Source: Acetobacteraceae bacterium (GTDB lineage Bacteria > Pseudomonadota > Alphaproteobacteria > Acetobacterales > Acetobacteraceae). Taken from it: a DNA stretch of 64,000 nt. The notes below the pieces were generated by a model, which worked only from the letters and a program-made list of their open reading frames with translations, did no database searches and was not told the origin of the DNA. The stretch is from NCBI GenBank assembly GCA_021732665.1, contig JAKFUL010000002.1:1-64000 (forward strand), given 5' to 3'. Of this stretch, positions 8,841 through 17,819 are shown piece after piece (positions within the stretch are counted from its first letter, which is position 1; the number at the start of each line of letters is the position of its first letter). The translations under genes were made by a program, and so were the position numbers.

Positions 8841-9590
8841 ATGCAACCCGAAGTCAGCGCGCTGCAATGGGAGATCCGGCAGACCCTGCACCTGATGCGG
8901 CCTTGGAGTGTGGCGGGCCGGCGCAAGCTGCGCATCGGCGGTGACCATGATGGCGCCTATATCATGGTCGAGGATTTCCAGAACCTCTCCGCCGCCTATT
9001 CGCTGGGCGTGGGCCATAGCGCGACCTGGGACGAGGCCATGGCCGACCACGGCGCCATCGTGCATCAATATGATCACACCGTGGACCGCCCGCCATCCGA
9101 GCATGCGGGCTTCCGCTTCAATCGCCTGGCCATAGGGCCGCAGGACGGCCCGGGGGTGATCTCCCTCGCCTCCGCCATCGCCGCCAATGGCGACCAGGGC
9201 AATTCCGACATGATCCTCAAGATCGATATCGAGGGCGCCGAATGGGCCTCGCTGGATGCCACGGGCGTCGAGGTCCTGGCGCAGTTCCGGCAGATCGTGA
9301 TCGAGTTCCACGACCTTCTGCGCATCGCCGACCCGGCCTGGCGCGAGGTGGCCTACCGCGTCTTTGGCCGGCTTGCCGCCGGTCACAGGCCGGTGCATGT
9401 GCACGCCAACAACCACGCCGGCTACCAGATCATCGAGAACGTGCCGGTCCCCGAGGTCATCGAGCTCTGCTACGTCCGCAAGGACCGCGGTGCCTTCACG
9501 GTCTCGACCGAAAGCTTCCCCACCGCCATCGACCAGGTGAATTACCGGATCAAGCCGGACATCATTCTTGGCAGCTTCAGCTTTCTGTAG
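8841..9590 (+). CDS. FkbM-family methyltransferase
   Basis: 249-aa protein of the FkbM-type SAM-dependent methyltransferase group, seen in the motif MILKIDIEGAEW (residues 123-134) and the following IVIEFHDL strand. The N-terminal part carries RIGGDHDGAYIMVED, which recurs in this subgroup. FkbM-like enzymes usually O-methylate glycans or small molecules; the substrate here is unknown. The gene starts 35 bp after the hydrolase. No glycosyltransferase genes lie nearby. Its end overlaps the convergent GST by 14 bp. Confidence 0.8.
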   Translation: MQPEVSALQWEIRQTLHLMRPWSVAGRRKLRIGGDHDGAYIMVEDFQNLSAAYSLGVGHSATWDEAMADHGAIVHQYDHTVDRPPSEHAGFRFNRLAIGPQDGPGVISLASAIAANGDQGNSDMILKIDIEGAEWASLDATGVEVLAQFRQIVIEFHDLLRIADPAWREVAYRVFGRLAAGHRPVHVHANNHAGYQIIENVPVPEVIELCYVRKDRGAFTVSTESFPTAIDQVNYRIKPDIILGSFSFL

Positions 9591-10329
9591 CGGGCACGCC
9601 GGCGCGCCGCATCAATTCCGCCGCCGGAGCCCGGGCCGCGCCGTAGCTCGGCCTTGTCGCCACGCGCGCCATCCAGGCCGCAAGCCTGGGCCTGCCTGCC
9701 CAAAGATCGTCGAAACCCAGCCGCCGCAGCCTGTCCACGAAGGGCGCGAAGGCGCATTCGGCCAGGCTGAACATGCCGCCCGCCAGCCATTCCCGGCCAT
9801 CCACCAGCCCGCCATCCAGCCGCGCCAGCACGCCGTCGATCTTTTGCCGCGCCTCCTCCACCACCGCGGGGTCTACCGGCCCGGTGGCCCAGGTGACGAA
9901 ATGCCTGGCACGTTCCGGGTTGGGGTGGCCGGCCACCAGGGCCGCCATGGCGTCCGGCGTCATCGCGCCCAGCCGTCGCTTGATCAGCAGCTGGAAGCTG
10001 GCCGGGCGCTGGGCGTGGTAGAGCACCTCATCCTGCAGCTTCACCCAGTTCCGCATCCGCGCCCGCTCCACCGGCTCGGCCGGGGTCAGCGAGGGGGGCG
10101 GAAATACCTCGTCCAGATAGGCGTTGATGGTGCTGGATTCCGGCAGGACGACATCGCCATGGCGCAGCACCGGCAGCACTCCCGCCGGGTTCAGCGCCAG
10201 GAATTCGGGGCGCAGATGCTCGAAGGCGAAGAGATCGACACGATGTGAGGTCCAGGCCAGGCCTTTCTCCGCCAGCGCCATGCGCACCTTGAAGGAACAG
10301 ACGGAATCCCAGTCATGCAGCAACTCCAT
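9577..10329 (-). CDS. Glutathione S-transferase family protein
   Basis: 250-aa GST-fold protein. The N-terminal half shows HDWDSVCSFKVRMALAEKG (active-site Ser/Cys region), NPAGVLPVLRHGD with the cis-Pro, and LPESSTINAYLDE. The C-terminal half has REWLAGGMFSLAECAFAP, equivalent to the N-capping box. Its architecture matches the GST at 3905-4660 but sequence similarity is modest. The ATG at 10329 overlaps the start of the divergent molybdenum hydroxylase by 15 bp, so the two promoters must lie inside each other's coding sequence. Confidence 0.87.
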   Translation of the reverse strand: MELLHDWDSVCSFKVRMALAEKGLAWTSHRVDLFAFEHLRPEFLALNPAGVLPVLRHGDVVLPESSTINAYLDEVFPPPSLTPAEPVERARMRNWVKLQDEVLYHAQRPASFQLLIKRRLGAMTPDAMAALVAGHPNPERARHFVTWATGPVDPAVVEEARQKIDGVLARLDGGLVDGREWLAGGMFSLAECAFAPFVDRLRRLGFDDLWAGRPRLAAWMARVATRPSYGAARAPAAELMRRAGVPATES

Positions 10330-12582
10330 CCCGAAACCTCCCCGTCACCGCCGCAGGATAGGCGCTGGGCGCCGCGTGTCGAGGACATCAGGCTGCTGAC
10401 CGGGCAGGGCCGCTTTTCCGATGACGGGGTGATGGGGGCCCAGGCGGCGGCGGTCTTCCTGCGCTCGCCGCACGGCCATGCGCGGATCGTCTCGTTAGAC
10501 GCTGCCGCCGCGAGAAAAATGCCCGGCGTGCTGGCGGTGCTGACCGGGGCCGACGTCACCCCACGCAGCATCTCCACCCAGCCGCCGCTGATGGGCAACA
10601 CGCCGCTGGCGCTGCCACATTGGCCGGCCCTGGCGCGCGGCCGGGTGCTGCATGTCGGCCAGACCGTGGCGCTGGTGGTGGCGGAAACCGCGCCCCAGGC
10701 GCAGGACGCGGCGGAGGCGATTAACGTGGAATACGAGATCATGCCCGCCGTGGTGGACCCCCGCGCCGCCCTGGCCCCGGGGGCTGAGCTGATCTGGCCG
10801 GAGGCGCCGGGCAACCTCGCCGCCGACTGGGTGGGCTTCGAGGACCCGCAGGTCGACGCCATCATCGCCACCGCCGCGCATGTGCTGCGCCTGGGCGTGG
10901 CGCAGCAGCGCATTTCCGGCACGCCCATGGAACCCCGCGCCGCCACCGCCTGGGTGGACAGCGATGGCCGCTTGACCATCCGCCTGGGCAGCCAGGGCGC
11001 CGGCATGCTGGCCGCGGGGCTTTCCGCCGTGATGGGCGAGCCGGTGCGGGTGCTCAGCGACGATGTCGGCGGCGCCTTCGGGCTGAAGACCTCGCCCTAT
11101 CCCGAATACGCGGCATTGCTGGCCGCGGCACGGCTGACCGGCCGGCCGGTGCATTGGCGCAGCACCCGCACCGAGGCCTTCTGTTCCGACATGCAGGCCC
11201 GCCAGGGGTTTTGCGAGGCCACGCTGGCGCTGGACGCGGAAGGGCGCTTCCTGGCGCTGCGGGCGCAGAGCGTGGTCGATCTCGGCGCCTTCCTCGGCAG
11301 CGTCGGCGCGCATATCTCCACCGCCAATTTCGCGCGGTGTGTGGGGACGCTTTACCGTATCCCGCATATTGCCGTGGGGGTGAGGCTGGCCTTCACCAAC
11401 ACCGTGCCCATCGGCCCCTATCGCGGCGCCGGGCGGCCGGAGGCGAACCACCTGATGGAGCGCCTGGTGGCGGCGGCGGCGCGGCAGACCGGCATCGACG
11501 CCATGGCGCTGCGCCGGCGGAACATGATCCCGCCCGAGGCCCTGCCCTACCGCACGCCGGTCGGCACCACCTATGACAGCGGCGATTTTGCCGGCGTGCT
11601 GGATGCGGCGCTGATCGCCGCCGACGCGCCTGGCTTCTCCGCCCGCCGGGCGCAATCCGAGGCCCGGGGGCGGCTGCGCGGCCTGGGCGTCTCCAGCTTC
11701 CTGGAGCATTCCGGCGGCATTCCCATCGAGGGCGCCGCCATGCTGTTCGACAGCCAGGGCTGCACCCTGCGCATGGCCGTCCATGGCAGCGGGCAGGGCC
11801 ATGCCACCATCTTCGCCCGCCTTGCGGCGGCAAGGCTGGGATTGGCGCCGGAACAGCTGCGGGTGGTGCAGGGTGACAGCGATTTCGACATCAGGGGGGC
11901 CGCCGCCATCGCCTCACGCAGCACCGCCATGGCGGGTTCGGCGGTGGTGGACCTCGCCGCGGAGGTGATGTTGCGCGCCCGCAGCCTGGCCGCCGAGAGG
12001 CTGGAGGCGGCGGAGCCCGATCTCGCCTATGCCGATGGCGTCTTCACCGTGGCCGGCACCGACCGCCGCGTGGCGCTGCTGGCGCTGGCCGAGGGCGGCG
12101 CGCTCGATGCCAAGGGCAGCCGCACCACCGCCGAGACCTACCCCAATGGCTGCCACATCGCCGAAATCGAGATCGACCCCGAGACCGGCGTGGTGGAGGT
12201 GCTGGCCTATACCGCCGTCGATGATTGCGGCGTGGTGCTGGATGAGACCCTGGCGCATGGCCAGGTGATGGGCGGCGCTGCCCAGGGCATCGGCCAGGCC
12301 CTGTATGAAAATCTGCGCTACGATTCCGATGGCCAGATCCTCAGCGCCAGCTTCATGGACTACGCCATCCCTCGCGCCGGCGACCTGCCGGATTTCCGCA
12401 GCCATTCCAGCCCCAGCCCCTGCCTGACCAACCCGCTGGGGGTGAAAGGGGTAGGGGAGGCCGGCGCCACCGCCGGGCCGGCGGCGGTGATGAACGCCAT
12501 CGCCGACGCCCTGCCGGCGGGTGCGGGCCTCGCCATGCCGGCGACGCCGGAGGCGGTCTGGCGGGCGATCCATTCGCCGTAG
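10315..12582 (+). CDS. Molybdenum hydroxylase large subunit (xanthine dehydrogenase / aldehyde oxidase family)
   Basis: 755-aa molybdopterin-binding subunit. The N-terminal a/b-hammerhead domain (about residues 20-140) includes LLTGQGRFSDD. The molybdopterin-binding domain includes DDVGGAFGLK, GPYRGAGRPEANHL and the C-terminal GVKGVGEAGATAGP, whose Glu715 is the expected catalytic base. The active-site loop is GPYRGAGRPE rather than the AYXCSFR loop of form-I CO dehydrogenase, so this is a form-II/aldehyde-oxidase-like protein. Neither the 2Fe-2S small subunit nor the FAD subunit is encoded nearby, which is unusual. Substrate unknown. Confidence 0.9.
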   Translation: MQQLHPETSPSPPQDRRWAPRVEDIRLLTGQGRFSDDGVMGAQAAAVFLRSPHGHARIVSLDAAAARKMPGVLAVLTGADVTPRSISTQPPLMGNTPLALPHWPALARGRVLHVGQTVALVVAETAPQAQDAAEAINVEYEIMPAVVDPRAALAPGAELIWPEAPGNLAADWVGFEDPQVDAIIATAAHVLRLGVAQQRISGTPMEPRAATAWVDSDGRLTIRLGSQGAGMLAAGLSAVMGEPVRVLSDDVGGAFGLKTSPYPEYAALLAAARLTGRPVHWRSTRTEAFCSDMQARQGFCEATLALDAEGRFLALRAQSVVDLGAFLGSVGAHISTANFARCVGTLYRIPHIAVGVRLAFTNTVPIGPYRGAGRPEANHLMERLVAAAARQTGIDAMALRRRNMIPPEALPYRTPVGTTYDSGDFAGVLDAALIAADAPGFSARRAQSEARGRLRGLGVSSFLEHSGGIPIEGAAMLFDSQGCTLRMAVHGSGQGHATIFARLAAARLGLAPEQLRVVQGDSDFDIRGAAAIASRSTAMAGSAVVDLAAEVMLRARSLAAERLEAAEPDLAYADGVFTVAGTDRRVALLALAEGGALDAKGSRTTAETYPNGCHIAEIEIDPETGVVEVLAYTAVDDCGVVLDETLAHGQVMGGAAQGIGQALYENLRYDSDGQILSASFMDYAIPRAGDLPDFRSHSSPSPCLTNPLGVKGVGEAGATAGPAAVMNAIADALPAGAGLAMPATPEAVWRAIHSP

Positions 12583-12591
12583 TCTGCGCCT

Positions 12592-12611
12592 CCGAGATGG
12601 GTCCATCTCGG
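12592..12611. terminator. Candidate bidirectional hairpin between convergent genes
   Basis: CCGAGATGG and CCATCTCGG form a perfect 9-bp inverted repeat separated by two bases, in the 42-bp gap between the molybdenum hydroxylase and the convergent lipoprotein gene. No T-run is present on either side, so the assignment rests on position and symmetry. Confidence 0.4.
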
Positions 12612-12624
12612 CAACGGCCCGGAT

Positions 12625-13278
12625 TTAGTGGATCGGCTCCCGCGCCCAGTTGGCGGGAACCAACGCAGCCCCCTCCTGAATTTGTACGACGATCCGGCAT
12701 ATTTCGCTGCCCTGACCGATGCCAAAGACCGCGATTACCCGGCCACCTGATCGATGGGCGGTCACGCCATCGACAACGGGAAGGGCGCGTTCCAGTCGGT
12801 CACCCGGCACGCCCTCTACCAACACCGTTCCATGCTCCGACCGGAACGCCCGCTCCATACGGGAGACGAAGTCGCAAGGTACCGCCTCGCTCAGTCGGAA
12901 GGACAGGCTGAAGCCGGCGATCGTCGTGCGTCGGCCGTCTTCGAAGAACCGGGAGTAGCGGAACATCGAGCCGACCGGGGCCGCAATCTGCGGAATGGCA
13001 TAATCGTCTCGCGGCACCGATGTTCGCCAACCGCAATCCGGGCATCCCAGCCAGGAATACCGCGGCCTCAGCGGCACCCCGATTGCGGCCGCGATGGCCT
13101 CCGGGTCCCAGAGGTTGGAAGCCCGTGTGAGGTGAAGTACCTGCCGCGCCGTGTCCTCCCAGTCCGGAGTCGCGCGAAGCTGCTGCACCGGCGAATAGCC
13201 CTGCGATGCCAAGTCGCAGCCACTCGTCAGGGCACCGCCCAGGCACAACGCGGCGGCGAGGCAGACGCGATACGACAC
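12625..13278 (-). CDS. Putative lipoprotein of unknown function
   Basis: 217-aa protein starting at GTG 13278. It has a short signal peptide and a clear lipobox (MSYRVCLAAALCLGGALTSG then Cys21), so it should be lipid-anchored. The mature part contains a CPDCGW segment (a CxxC pair) and otherwise no recognised motif; a Leu-Ser-rich strand region is followed by VFGIGQGSEICRIVVQIQ. AGGTGG lies about 12 bases upstream of the GTG. The frame continues upstream, but that sequence is antisense to the dihydroorotase and looks non-coding. Base composition is a little lower in GC than its neighbours. Confidence 0.7.
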   Translation of the reverse strand: MSYRVCLAAALCLGGALTSGCDLASQGYSPVQQLRATPDWEDTARQVLHLTRASNLWDPEAIAAAIGVPLRPRYSWLGCPDCGWRTSVPRDDYAIPQIAAPVGSMFRYSRFFEDGRRTTIAGFSLSFRLSEAVPCDFVSRMERAFRSEHGTVLVEGVPGDRLERALPVVDGVTAHRSGGRVIAVFGIGQGSEICRIVVQIQEGAALVPANWAREPIH

Positions 13279-13341
13279 GACGGGGTTTTGCCACCTCGCC
13301 GCATTCCGTTGCAATCTGTCCGGGCGCGAACTGGAAATCTC

Positions 13342-14658
13342 ATGACCAAATCCTACGACCTCATCCTCCGCAACGGCCAGGCGGTCCTCCCCTGGGGCGT
13401 CGAGCGCACCGATATCGGTGTCACCGCCGGCCGCATCGCCGCGATGGGCGACCTGCGCGGCGTGGAAGGCGAAACCATCGACTGCGCCCACCTCCACATC
13501 CTGCCCGGCATCATCGACGCCCATGTCCACCTGCGCGACCCCGGCGACCCCGCTGTGGAAACCCTCGAATCCGGCACCCGCGCCGCCCTGCTGGGCGGCA
13601 TCGCCACCGTCTTCGACATGCCCAACACCACCCCCTCCATCACCTCCTCCGAGCAGCTGGAATGGAAGCGCGGCTACGCCCAGGGCCGCGCCTGGTGCGA
13701 TATCGGCTTCTATGTCGGCGGCGCGAAGTCAAACCTCGACGACCTCGCCCGGCTGGAGATCGAGCCCAATGTCTGCGCGGTAAAGATTTTCGCCGGCTCC
13801 TCCACCGGCGACCTGCTGGTCGAGGATGACGTGTCGCTGGAACGCGCCATGCGGTCCGGCCGCCGGCCCATCGCCTATCACTCCGAGGATGAATATCGGC
13901 TGCAGGCCCGCAAGCCGGCCTATGAGGGCGGCGGCCCGCACCGCCTGCACGCGGAGTGGCGCGACGTGGAATGCGCCCTGATCGGCACGAAACGCCTCGT
14001 CGCCCTGGCCCGCAAGACCGGCCGCCCCGCGCATATCCTGCATGTCTCCACCGCCGAGGAGCTGGAATTCCTGGGCCAATGCCGCGACATCGCCAGCGTG
14101 GAAGTGCTGCTCAACCACCTGACCCAGACCGACGAGGCCTATGACCGACTGGGCGGGATGGCGGTGATGAACCCGCCGATACGCGACGCCCGCCACATGG
14201 AAGCCGCCTGGGAAGCGATGGCCAACGGCACCATCGACGTGGTGGGCAGCGACCACGCGCCGCATTCCCGAGCCGCAAAGGCGCGCCCCTGGCCCGCCAC
14301 CGCCGCCGGGCTGACCGGGGTGCAGACCATTCTTCCGCTGATGCTCGACCATGTCAGCGCCGGGCGCCTGAGCCTCAGCCGCCTGGCCGATGTGATGGCG
14401 GCGGGGCCGGCCAGGATTTATGGCGCGGTGGGCAAGGGGCGCCTCGCACTCGGCTACGACGCCGATTTCACCCTGGTGGATATGGGCCAGCGCCGGGTGA
14501 TCGAGGAGAGCTGGATCGTCAGCCCCTGCGGCTGGACGCCCTTCGCCGGCCATGCCTGCCAGGGCTGGCCCATGGCCACCATCATCCGCGGCCATGTCGC
14601 GATGCGCGACGACCAGGTGCTGGGCGCGCCGGCCGGCCGCCTGGTCACATTCCGTTAG
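13342..14658 (+). CDS. pyrC: Dihydroorotase (class I)
   Basis: 438-aa amidohydrolase of the pyrimidine pathway (carbamoyl-aspartate to dihydroorotate). Metal ligands are visible: DAHVHLRDPG, the carboxylated Lys in CAVKIFAGSSTG, His in AYHSEDE and ILHVST, and Asp in GSDHAPH. The PNTTPS motif binds substrate. Length and motifs fit the class I enzymes found in alphaproteobacteria. A hydantoinase or allantoinase role is less likely because DMPNTTPS and LRDPG are typical of dihydroorotase. A 63-bp gap separates it from the divergent lipoprotein. No other pyrimidine gene is adjacent. Confidence 0.85.
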   Translation: MTKSYDLILRNGQAVLPWGVERTDIGVTAGRIAAMGDLRGVEGETIDCAHLHILPGIIDAHVHLRDPGDPAVETLESGTRAALLGGIATVFDMPNTTPSITSSEQLEWKRGYAQGRAWCDIGFYVGGAKSNLDDLARLEIEPNVCAVKIFAGSSTGDLLVEDDVSLERAMRSGRRPIAYHSEDEYRLQARKPAYEGGGPHRLHAEWRDVECALIGTKRLVALARKTGRPAHILHVSTAEELEFLGQCRDIASVEVLLNHLTQTDEAYDRLGGMAVMNPPIRDARHMEAAWEAMANGTIDVVGSDHAPHSRAAKARPWPATAAGLTGVQTILPLMLDHVSAGRLSLSRLADVMAAGPARIYGAVGKGRLALGYDADFTLVDMGQRRVIEESWIVSPCGWTPFAGHACQGWPMATIIRGHVAMRDDQVLGAPAGRLVTFR

Positions 14659-14697
14659 CAATCAACCCGCGGACGCCATGATGCGTTATCAAGCGCC

Positions 14698-15078
14698 ATG
14701 CATGAACTGACGATGACGTTGCTCTCCGGCCCCGGCCGCCCGCTCGGCGATGCCATGCGGCGCATTCGCGTCCAGCTCGCGCTCGACCAGCAGGGGGCGC
14801 CGGACCCGCAGGCCTGGAGGGATGACCCCGCACCCTGGCGGGCCTGGATGGAGGCGCCCGACGCGCCTGACCGCACCGGCGACATCCAGCATGAGGAGGA
14901 TTTCGGCTGGTATTTCCGCCTGCCCGATGGAGACAATGACCTCTCCGACGCGGCGACATGGGTGATCCACTTCCCGCAAAGCCCCGCGCGCCCTGGGGAA
15001 ACGGTGATCACCCGCGGGCCGGAGGGCGAGGATTGGGCCTGGCGGATCGTGGCGGTCGAGGAACGGCCCGCCGCCTGA
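14698..15078 (+). CDS. Small conserved-looking protein, function unknown
   Basis: 126-aa soluble acidic protein following the dihydroorotase by 39 bp. It is rich in Asp/Trp/Pro, with a central EEDFGWYFRLPDGDNDLSDA segment and a C-terminal EDWAWRIVAVEE strand. No signal peptide, membrane segment or known motif is seen. The ATG at 14698 is used; ATG 14713 is an alternative. I do not recognise the family. The reverse strand is also open here, but this frame has the more protein-like composition. Confidence 0.6.
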   Translation: MHELTMTLLSGPGRPLGDAMRRIRVQLALDQQGAPDPQAWRDDPAPWRAWMEAPDAPDRTGDIQHEEDFGWYFRLPDGDNDLSDAATWVIHFPQSPARPGETVITRGPEGEDWAWRIVAVEERPAA

Positions 15079-15145
15079 TCACCCCCGGGGCTTGCGCCAC
15101 GCCGCGCCGCCGGGGGAGAAAGGCACAAAGCTGAGGAGCGCCCGC

Positions 15146-16111
15146 ATGAACGTCACCCGCCGCCAAGGTCTTGCCATTGCCACCTTGCCCCTGGCCGCCC
15201 AGGCGCAGCCGGCCTGGCCGGAACGCCCGGTGCGCGTCATCATCCCCTTCCCCGGCGGCTCCACCCCCGACACCGCGGCCCGGGTGCTGCTGCCGCATTT
15301 CTCCGAGGTCTTCGGCCAGCCCTTCGTGGCGGAGAATCGCGCCGGCGCCGGCGGCAATATCGGCACCGAAGCGGTGGCCCGCGCGACCGACGGGCATACG
15401 CTCGGCGTCTCGATCAATGGCCCGCTGGCCACGGCGCCGGCGCTGTTTCCCAATCTCGGCTATGATCCGGTCCGCGACCTCGCGCCGATCTCGCTGCTGG
15501 TGCGCACGGGGCAGGTGCTGGCGGTGCATCCCTCGGTCCCCGCGCGCAGCTTTGCCGAATTCGTGGCCTATGCCCGGGCCAATCCCGGGCGCATCGCCTT
15601 CGGCTCGGTCGGCGCGGGCTCCGGCGGGCATCTGGCGATGGTCGACCTGATGGCGCGCACCGGCACCGAGATGGTGCATGTGCCCTATCGCGGCTTTCCG
15701 CAGGCGGTGGTGGATCTGGTGGCCGGGCGCATCCAGGCCATCGTGATCATCGTCTCGGGCCTGCTGCCGCAGCTGCGCGAGGGGCTGGCCCGGGCGCTGG
15801 CGGTGACGGCGAGCGCGCGCGTGCCGCAACTCCCCGACGTTCCGACCCTGGTGGAAAGCGGCCTGGCCGGCGCCGATTCCTACGCCTGGATCGGCCTGAT
15901 CGGGCCTTCCAGCCTGCCCGCGGAGCGTGTGGCGAGGCTCTCGGCCGAGGCGCAGCGGGCGCTCGCCAACCCCGAGGCGCGCAGCCGGCTGGAGAATGCC
16001 GGCTTCCAGGTGACCGCGACGGACGCGCCGGCGTTTCGCGGCTTCATCGCCGAGGAGGCAGCGCGCTGGGGCGGGTTGATCCGCCGCCAGGGCATCCTGC
16101 CGGAAAGCTGA
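15146..16111 (+). CDS. Bug-family (tripartite tricarboxylate transporter) solute-binding protein
   Basis: 321-aa exported binding protein of the Bug/TctC family. The signal contains a twin arginine (NVTRRQGLAIATLPLAAQA). Family hallmarks follow: PVRVIIPFPGGSTPDTAARVL, VAENRAGAGGNIGTEAVA, and VPYRGFPQAVVDLVAGRI. Bug proteins bind carboxylates or amides through water-mediated contacts. The start is fixed by GAGGAG (15133-15138) 7 bases ahead of the ATG. No TctA/TctB permease gene is present in the window. Confidence 0.92.
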   Translation: MNVTRRQGLAIATLPLAAQAQPAWPERPVRVIIPFPGGSTPDTAARVLLPHFSEVFGQPFVAENRAGAGGNIGTEAVARATDGHTLGVSINGPLATAPALFPNLGYDPVRDLAPISLLVRTGQVLAVHPSVPARSFAEFVAYARANPGRIAFGSVGAGSGGHLAMVDLMARTGTEMVHVPYRGFPQAVVDLVAGRIQAIVIIVSGLLPQLREGLARALAVTASARVPQLPDVPTLVESGLAGADSYAWIGLIGPSSLPAERVARLSAEAQRALANPEARSRLENAGFQVTATDAPAFRGFIAEEAARWGGLIRRQGILPES

Positions 16112-16114
16112 CGC

Positions 16115-16681
16115 TCAGACCTTGCGGGTGAGCGTCGGCACCTCTTCCCGCAGGCGGAAGCGCAGCGCCACCCAGGTATTGTCCAGCGCCACCTGCGTCA
16201 CCGGCAGCAGGCCGGCCTGGGTCAGCGGCTCCCAGCCATGGTCACGGTCGAGGTCGGAGCGCACCGGACCGCCTTTCTTCGGGTAGGCGAACCACAGCCG
16301 ACCACCCACGCCATAGAGGTCCAGCGCGCGCGCCGCGGCGCGGCCCAGGCTGGCGCGGTCGGGCGCGAAGGCCAGGATCAGCTCAGGCTCCGAGGCGGTG
16401 GAGGCCGGCAGGCCATGCTTCATGCCCGTCGGCGGATCAATGACAGCACAGACCATGCCGGGCTTGAAGCCGAGCTTGCGGGGGATGGAAACCGGGGAAA
16501 GAGTATCGCTCAGTGGTACATCCGGGGCGTGCCGCCCCGACCTCCCTGTAATCGGAGCCGGCCCAAGAGGAGACGGCGCTGTGTTGACACCAGCGGTAGC
16601 GGCGCGCTGTGTTTCGGCGCGTGGTGTGTGGGCGCGTGGCATTATCATGACGGGCGGGTCCATTACGCTCCATTGCGCCAT
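16115..16681 (-). CDS. DUF3052-like protein, start uncertain
   Basis: The recognisable part runs from about base 16500 to 16115: RKLGFKPGMVCAVIDPP, then LILAFAPDRASLGRAAARAL, LWFAYPKKGG with SDLDRDHGW, and VALDNTWVALRFR. This matches the small DUF3052 family, of unknown function. The only conventional in-frame starts (ATG 16681, 16663, 16642) add about 55 residues that look non-coding. A CTG at 16513 would give the usual family length of about 130. The real start may be non-standard, or the 5' end may be damaged. It is convergent with the preceding Bug gene with a 3-bp gap. Confidence 0.6.
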   Translation of the reverse strand: MAQWSVMDPPVMIMPRAHTPRAETQRAATAGVNTAPSPLGPAPITGRSGRHAPDVPLSDTLSPVSIPRKLGFKPGMVCAVIDPPTGMKHGLPASTASEPELILAFAPDRASLGRAAARALDLYGVGGRLWFAYPKKGGPVRSDLDRDHGWEPLTQAGLLPVTQVALDNTWVALRFRLREEVPTLTRKV

Positions 16682-16838
16682 GGATCAAACCCAAAATTGC
16701 AACATCTGCCCAGCGAATTCCAGGAGGGTGGCACATATCAGCCCAGGCATTGATTCACGGCCGCGTGCCGAGGGCCTTTTCCGGGCCGCGCGCTTGCGGC
16801 ACAAGGAGCGCAGAACAAGAACAACGAGGATATTGTCC

Positions 16839-17819
16839 ATGCTCACCCGCCGGTCGGCCCTGGCCACGCCAATGCTGCTCCCAGCCCTCGCCCAGGCCCA
16901 AGGGGCGGAATGGCGACCCAGCCAGCCCATGCGGATCGTGGTGCCCGCCGCCCCCGGCGGCACCACCGACATCATGGCCCGCATGCTGGCGCAGCACCTC
17001 CAGCAGCGCTTCGGGGTGAATGTGCTGGCCGACAACCGCTCCGGCGGCGGCGGCACCATCGGCACCTTGGATGTGCTGCGTGCGGCCCCCGACGGGCTGA
17101 CCCTGCTCTCGGGCAACATCGGGCCGCAGAGCATCGCCTATTCGCTGTTCCGCAACCTGGGCTACCGGCCGGAGAGCCTGGCGCCGGTCGGCAACATGAT
17201 CCGCGGACCGAACGCGCTGCTGCTGCACCCCTCCATTCCCGCCCGCACGGTGCCGGAATTCGTGGCCCATCTGAAGGCGAACCCGGGGCGGCTGGCCTAT
17301 GGCAGCTCGGGCGTGGGGCAGAGCCCGCATCTCTCCGGCGTGTGGTTCACCCAGTTGACCGGCACCGAGGCCACCCATGTGCCCTTCCGCGGGGCCGGGC
17401 CGCTGATGCTGGATCTCATCGCCGGCAACATCCAGTTCAGCTTCGACAATCTCACCACCTCGGTGCAGCAGATCAGGGCGGGGCAGGTCCGCGCGCTGGC
17501 GGTGACCAGCGCCGACCGCAACGCGCAGCTCCCCGAATTGCCGCCGCTGCGCGAGACCATGCCCGAGCTGGCCGCCTATGAGGTCAACACCTGGTTCGGC
17601 ATGTTCGCCCATGGCCAGACGCCGCCGGCCGCGATCCGGGTGCTCAATGCCGAGATCAACGCGCTGCTCAACGCGCCCGAGACCCAGGCCCGCTTCGCCC
17701 AGATGGGCGGCGTGGCCATGCCCGGCTCGCCGGATGATTTCTCCGCCTTCGTGCAGGCCGAGATCGCCAAATGGCGCGGCGTGATCCAGCGCGAGGGCCT
17801 GCAGATGGATGTTTCGTGA
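16839..17819 (+). CDS. Bug-family solute-binding protein (tandem copy 1)
   Basis: 326-aa Bug/TctC binding protein with signal peptide (MLTRRSALATPMLLPALAQA). Motifs: MRIVVPAAPGGTTDIMARML, DNRSGGGGTIGTLDV, GSSGVGQSPHL and HVPFRGAGPLMLDLIAGNI. GAGGA (16826-16830) sits 8 bases before the ATG. Its stop codon overlaps the start of the next gene by one base, and the two proteins are close relatives that share long stretches such as SIAYSLFRNLGY and FDVNTWFGIF-like segments, indicating a tandem duplication. Confidence 0.92.
   Translation: MLTRRSALATPMLLPALAQAQGAEWRPSQPMRIVVPAAPGGTTDIMARMLAQHLQQRFGVNVLADNRSGGGGTIGTLDVLRAAPDGLTLLSGNIGPQSIAYSLFRNLGYRPESLAPVGNMIRGPNALLLHPSIPARTVPEFVAHLKANPGRLAYGSSGVGQSPHLSGVWFTQLTGTEATHVPFRGAGPLMLDLIAGNIQFSFDNLTTSVQQIRAGQVRALAVTSADRNAQLPELPPLRETMPELAAYEVNTWFGMFAHGQTPPAAIRVLNAEINALLNAPETQARFAQMGGVAMPGSPDDFSAFVQAEIAKWRGVIQREGLQMDVS

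Noticed and set aside
10495..11802. Long minus-strand open frame opposite the molybdenum hydroxylase
   Set aside because: Composition and lack of motifs mark it as a GC-driven shadow of the plus-strand enzyme.
16500..16575. tRNA-like fragment: CGCTCAGTGGTA resembles a D-arm and CGGGG/CCCCG an anticodon stem
   Set aside because: The D-stem does not close (GCTC versus CATC), position 33 is not T, there is no T-arm motif GGTTCGAATCC, and no acceptor stem pairs. It also falls over the start of the DUF3052-like reading frame.
16584..16613. TTGACA with a weak TGTGTT about 17-18 bp downstream as a sigma70 promoter for the Bug tandem genes
   Set aside because: The -10 element is poor and single TTGACA hexamers occur by chance; not strong enough to list as a feature, though the promoter should be in this area.
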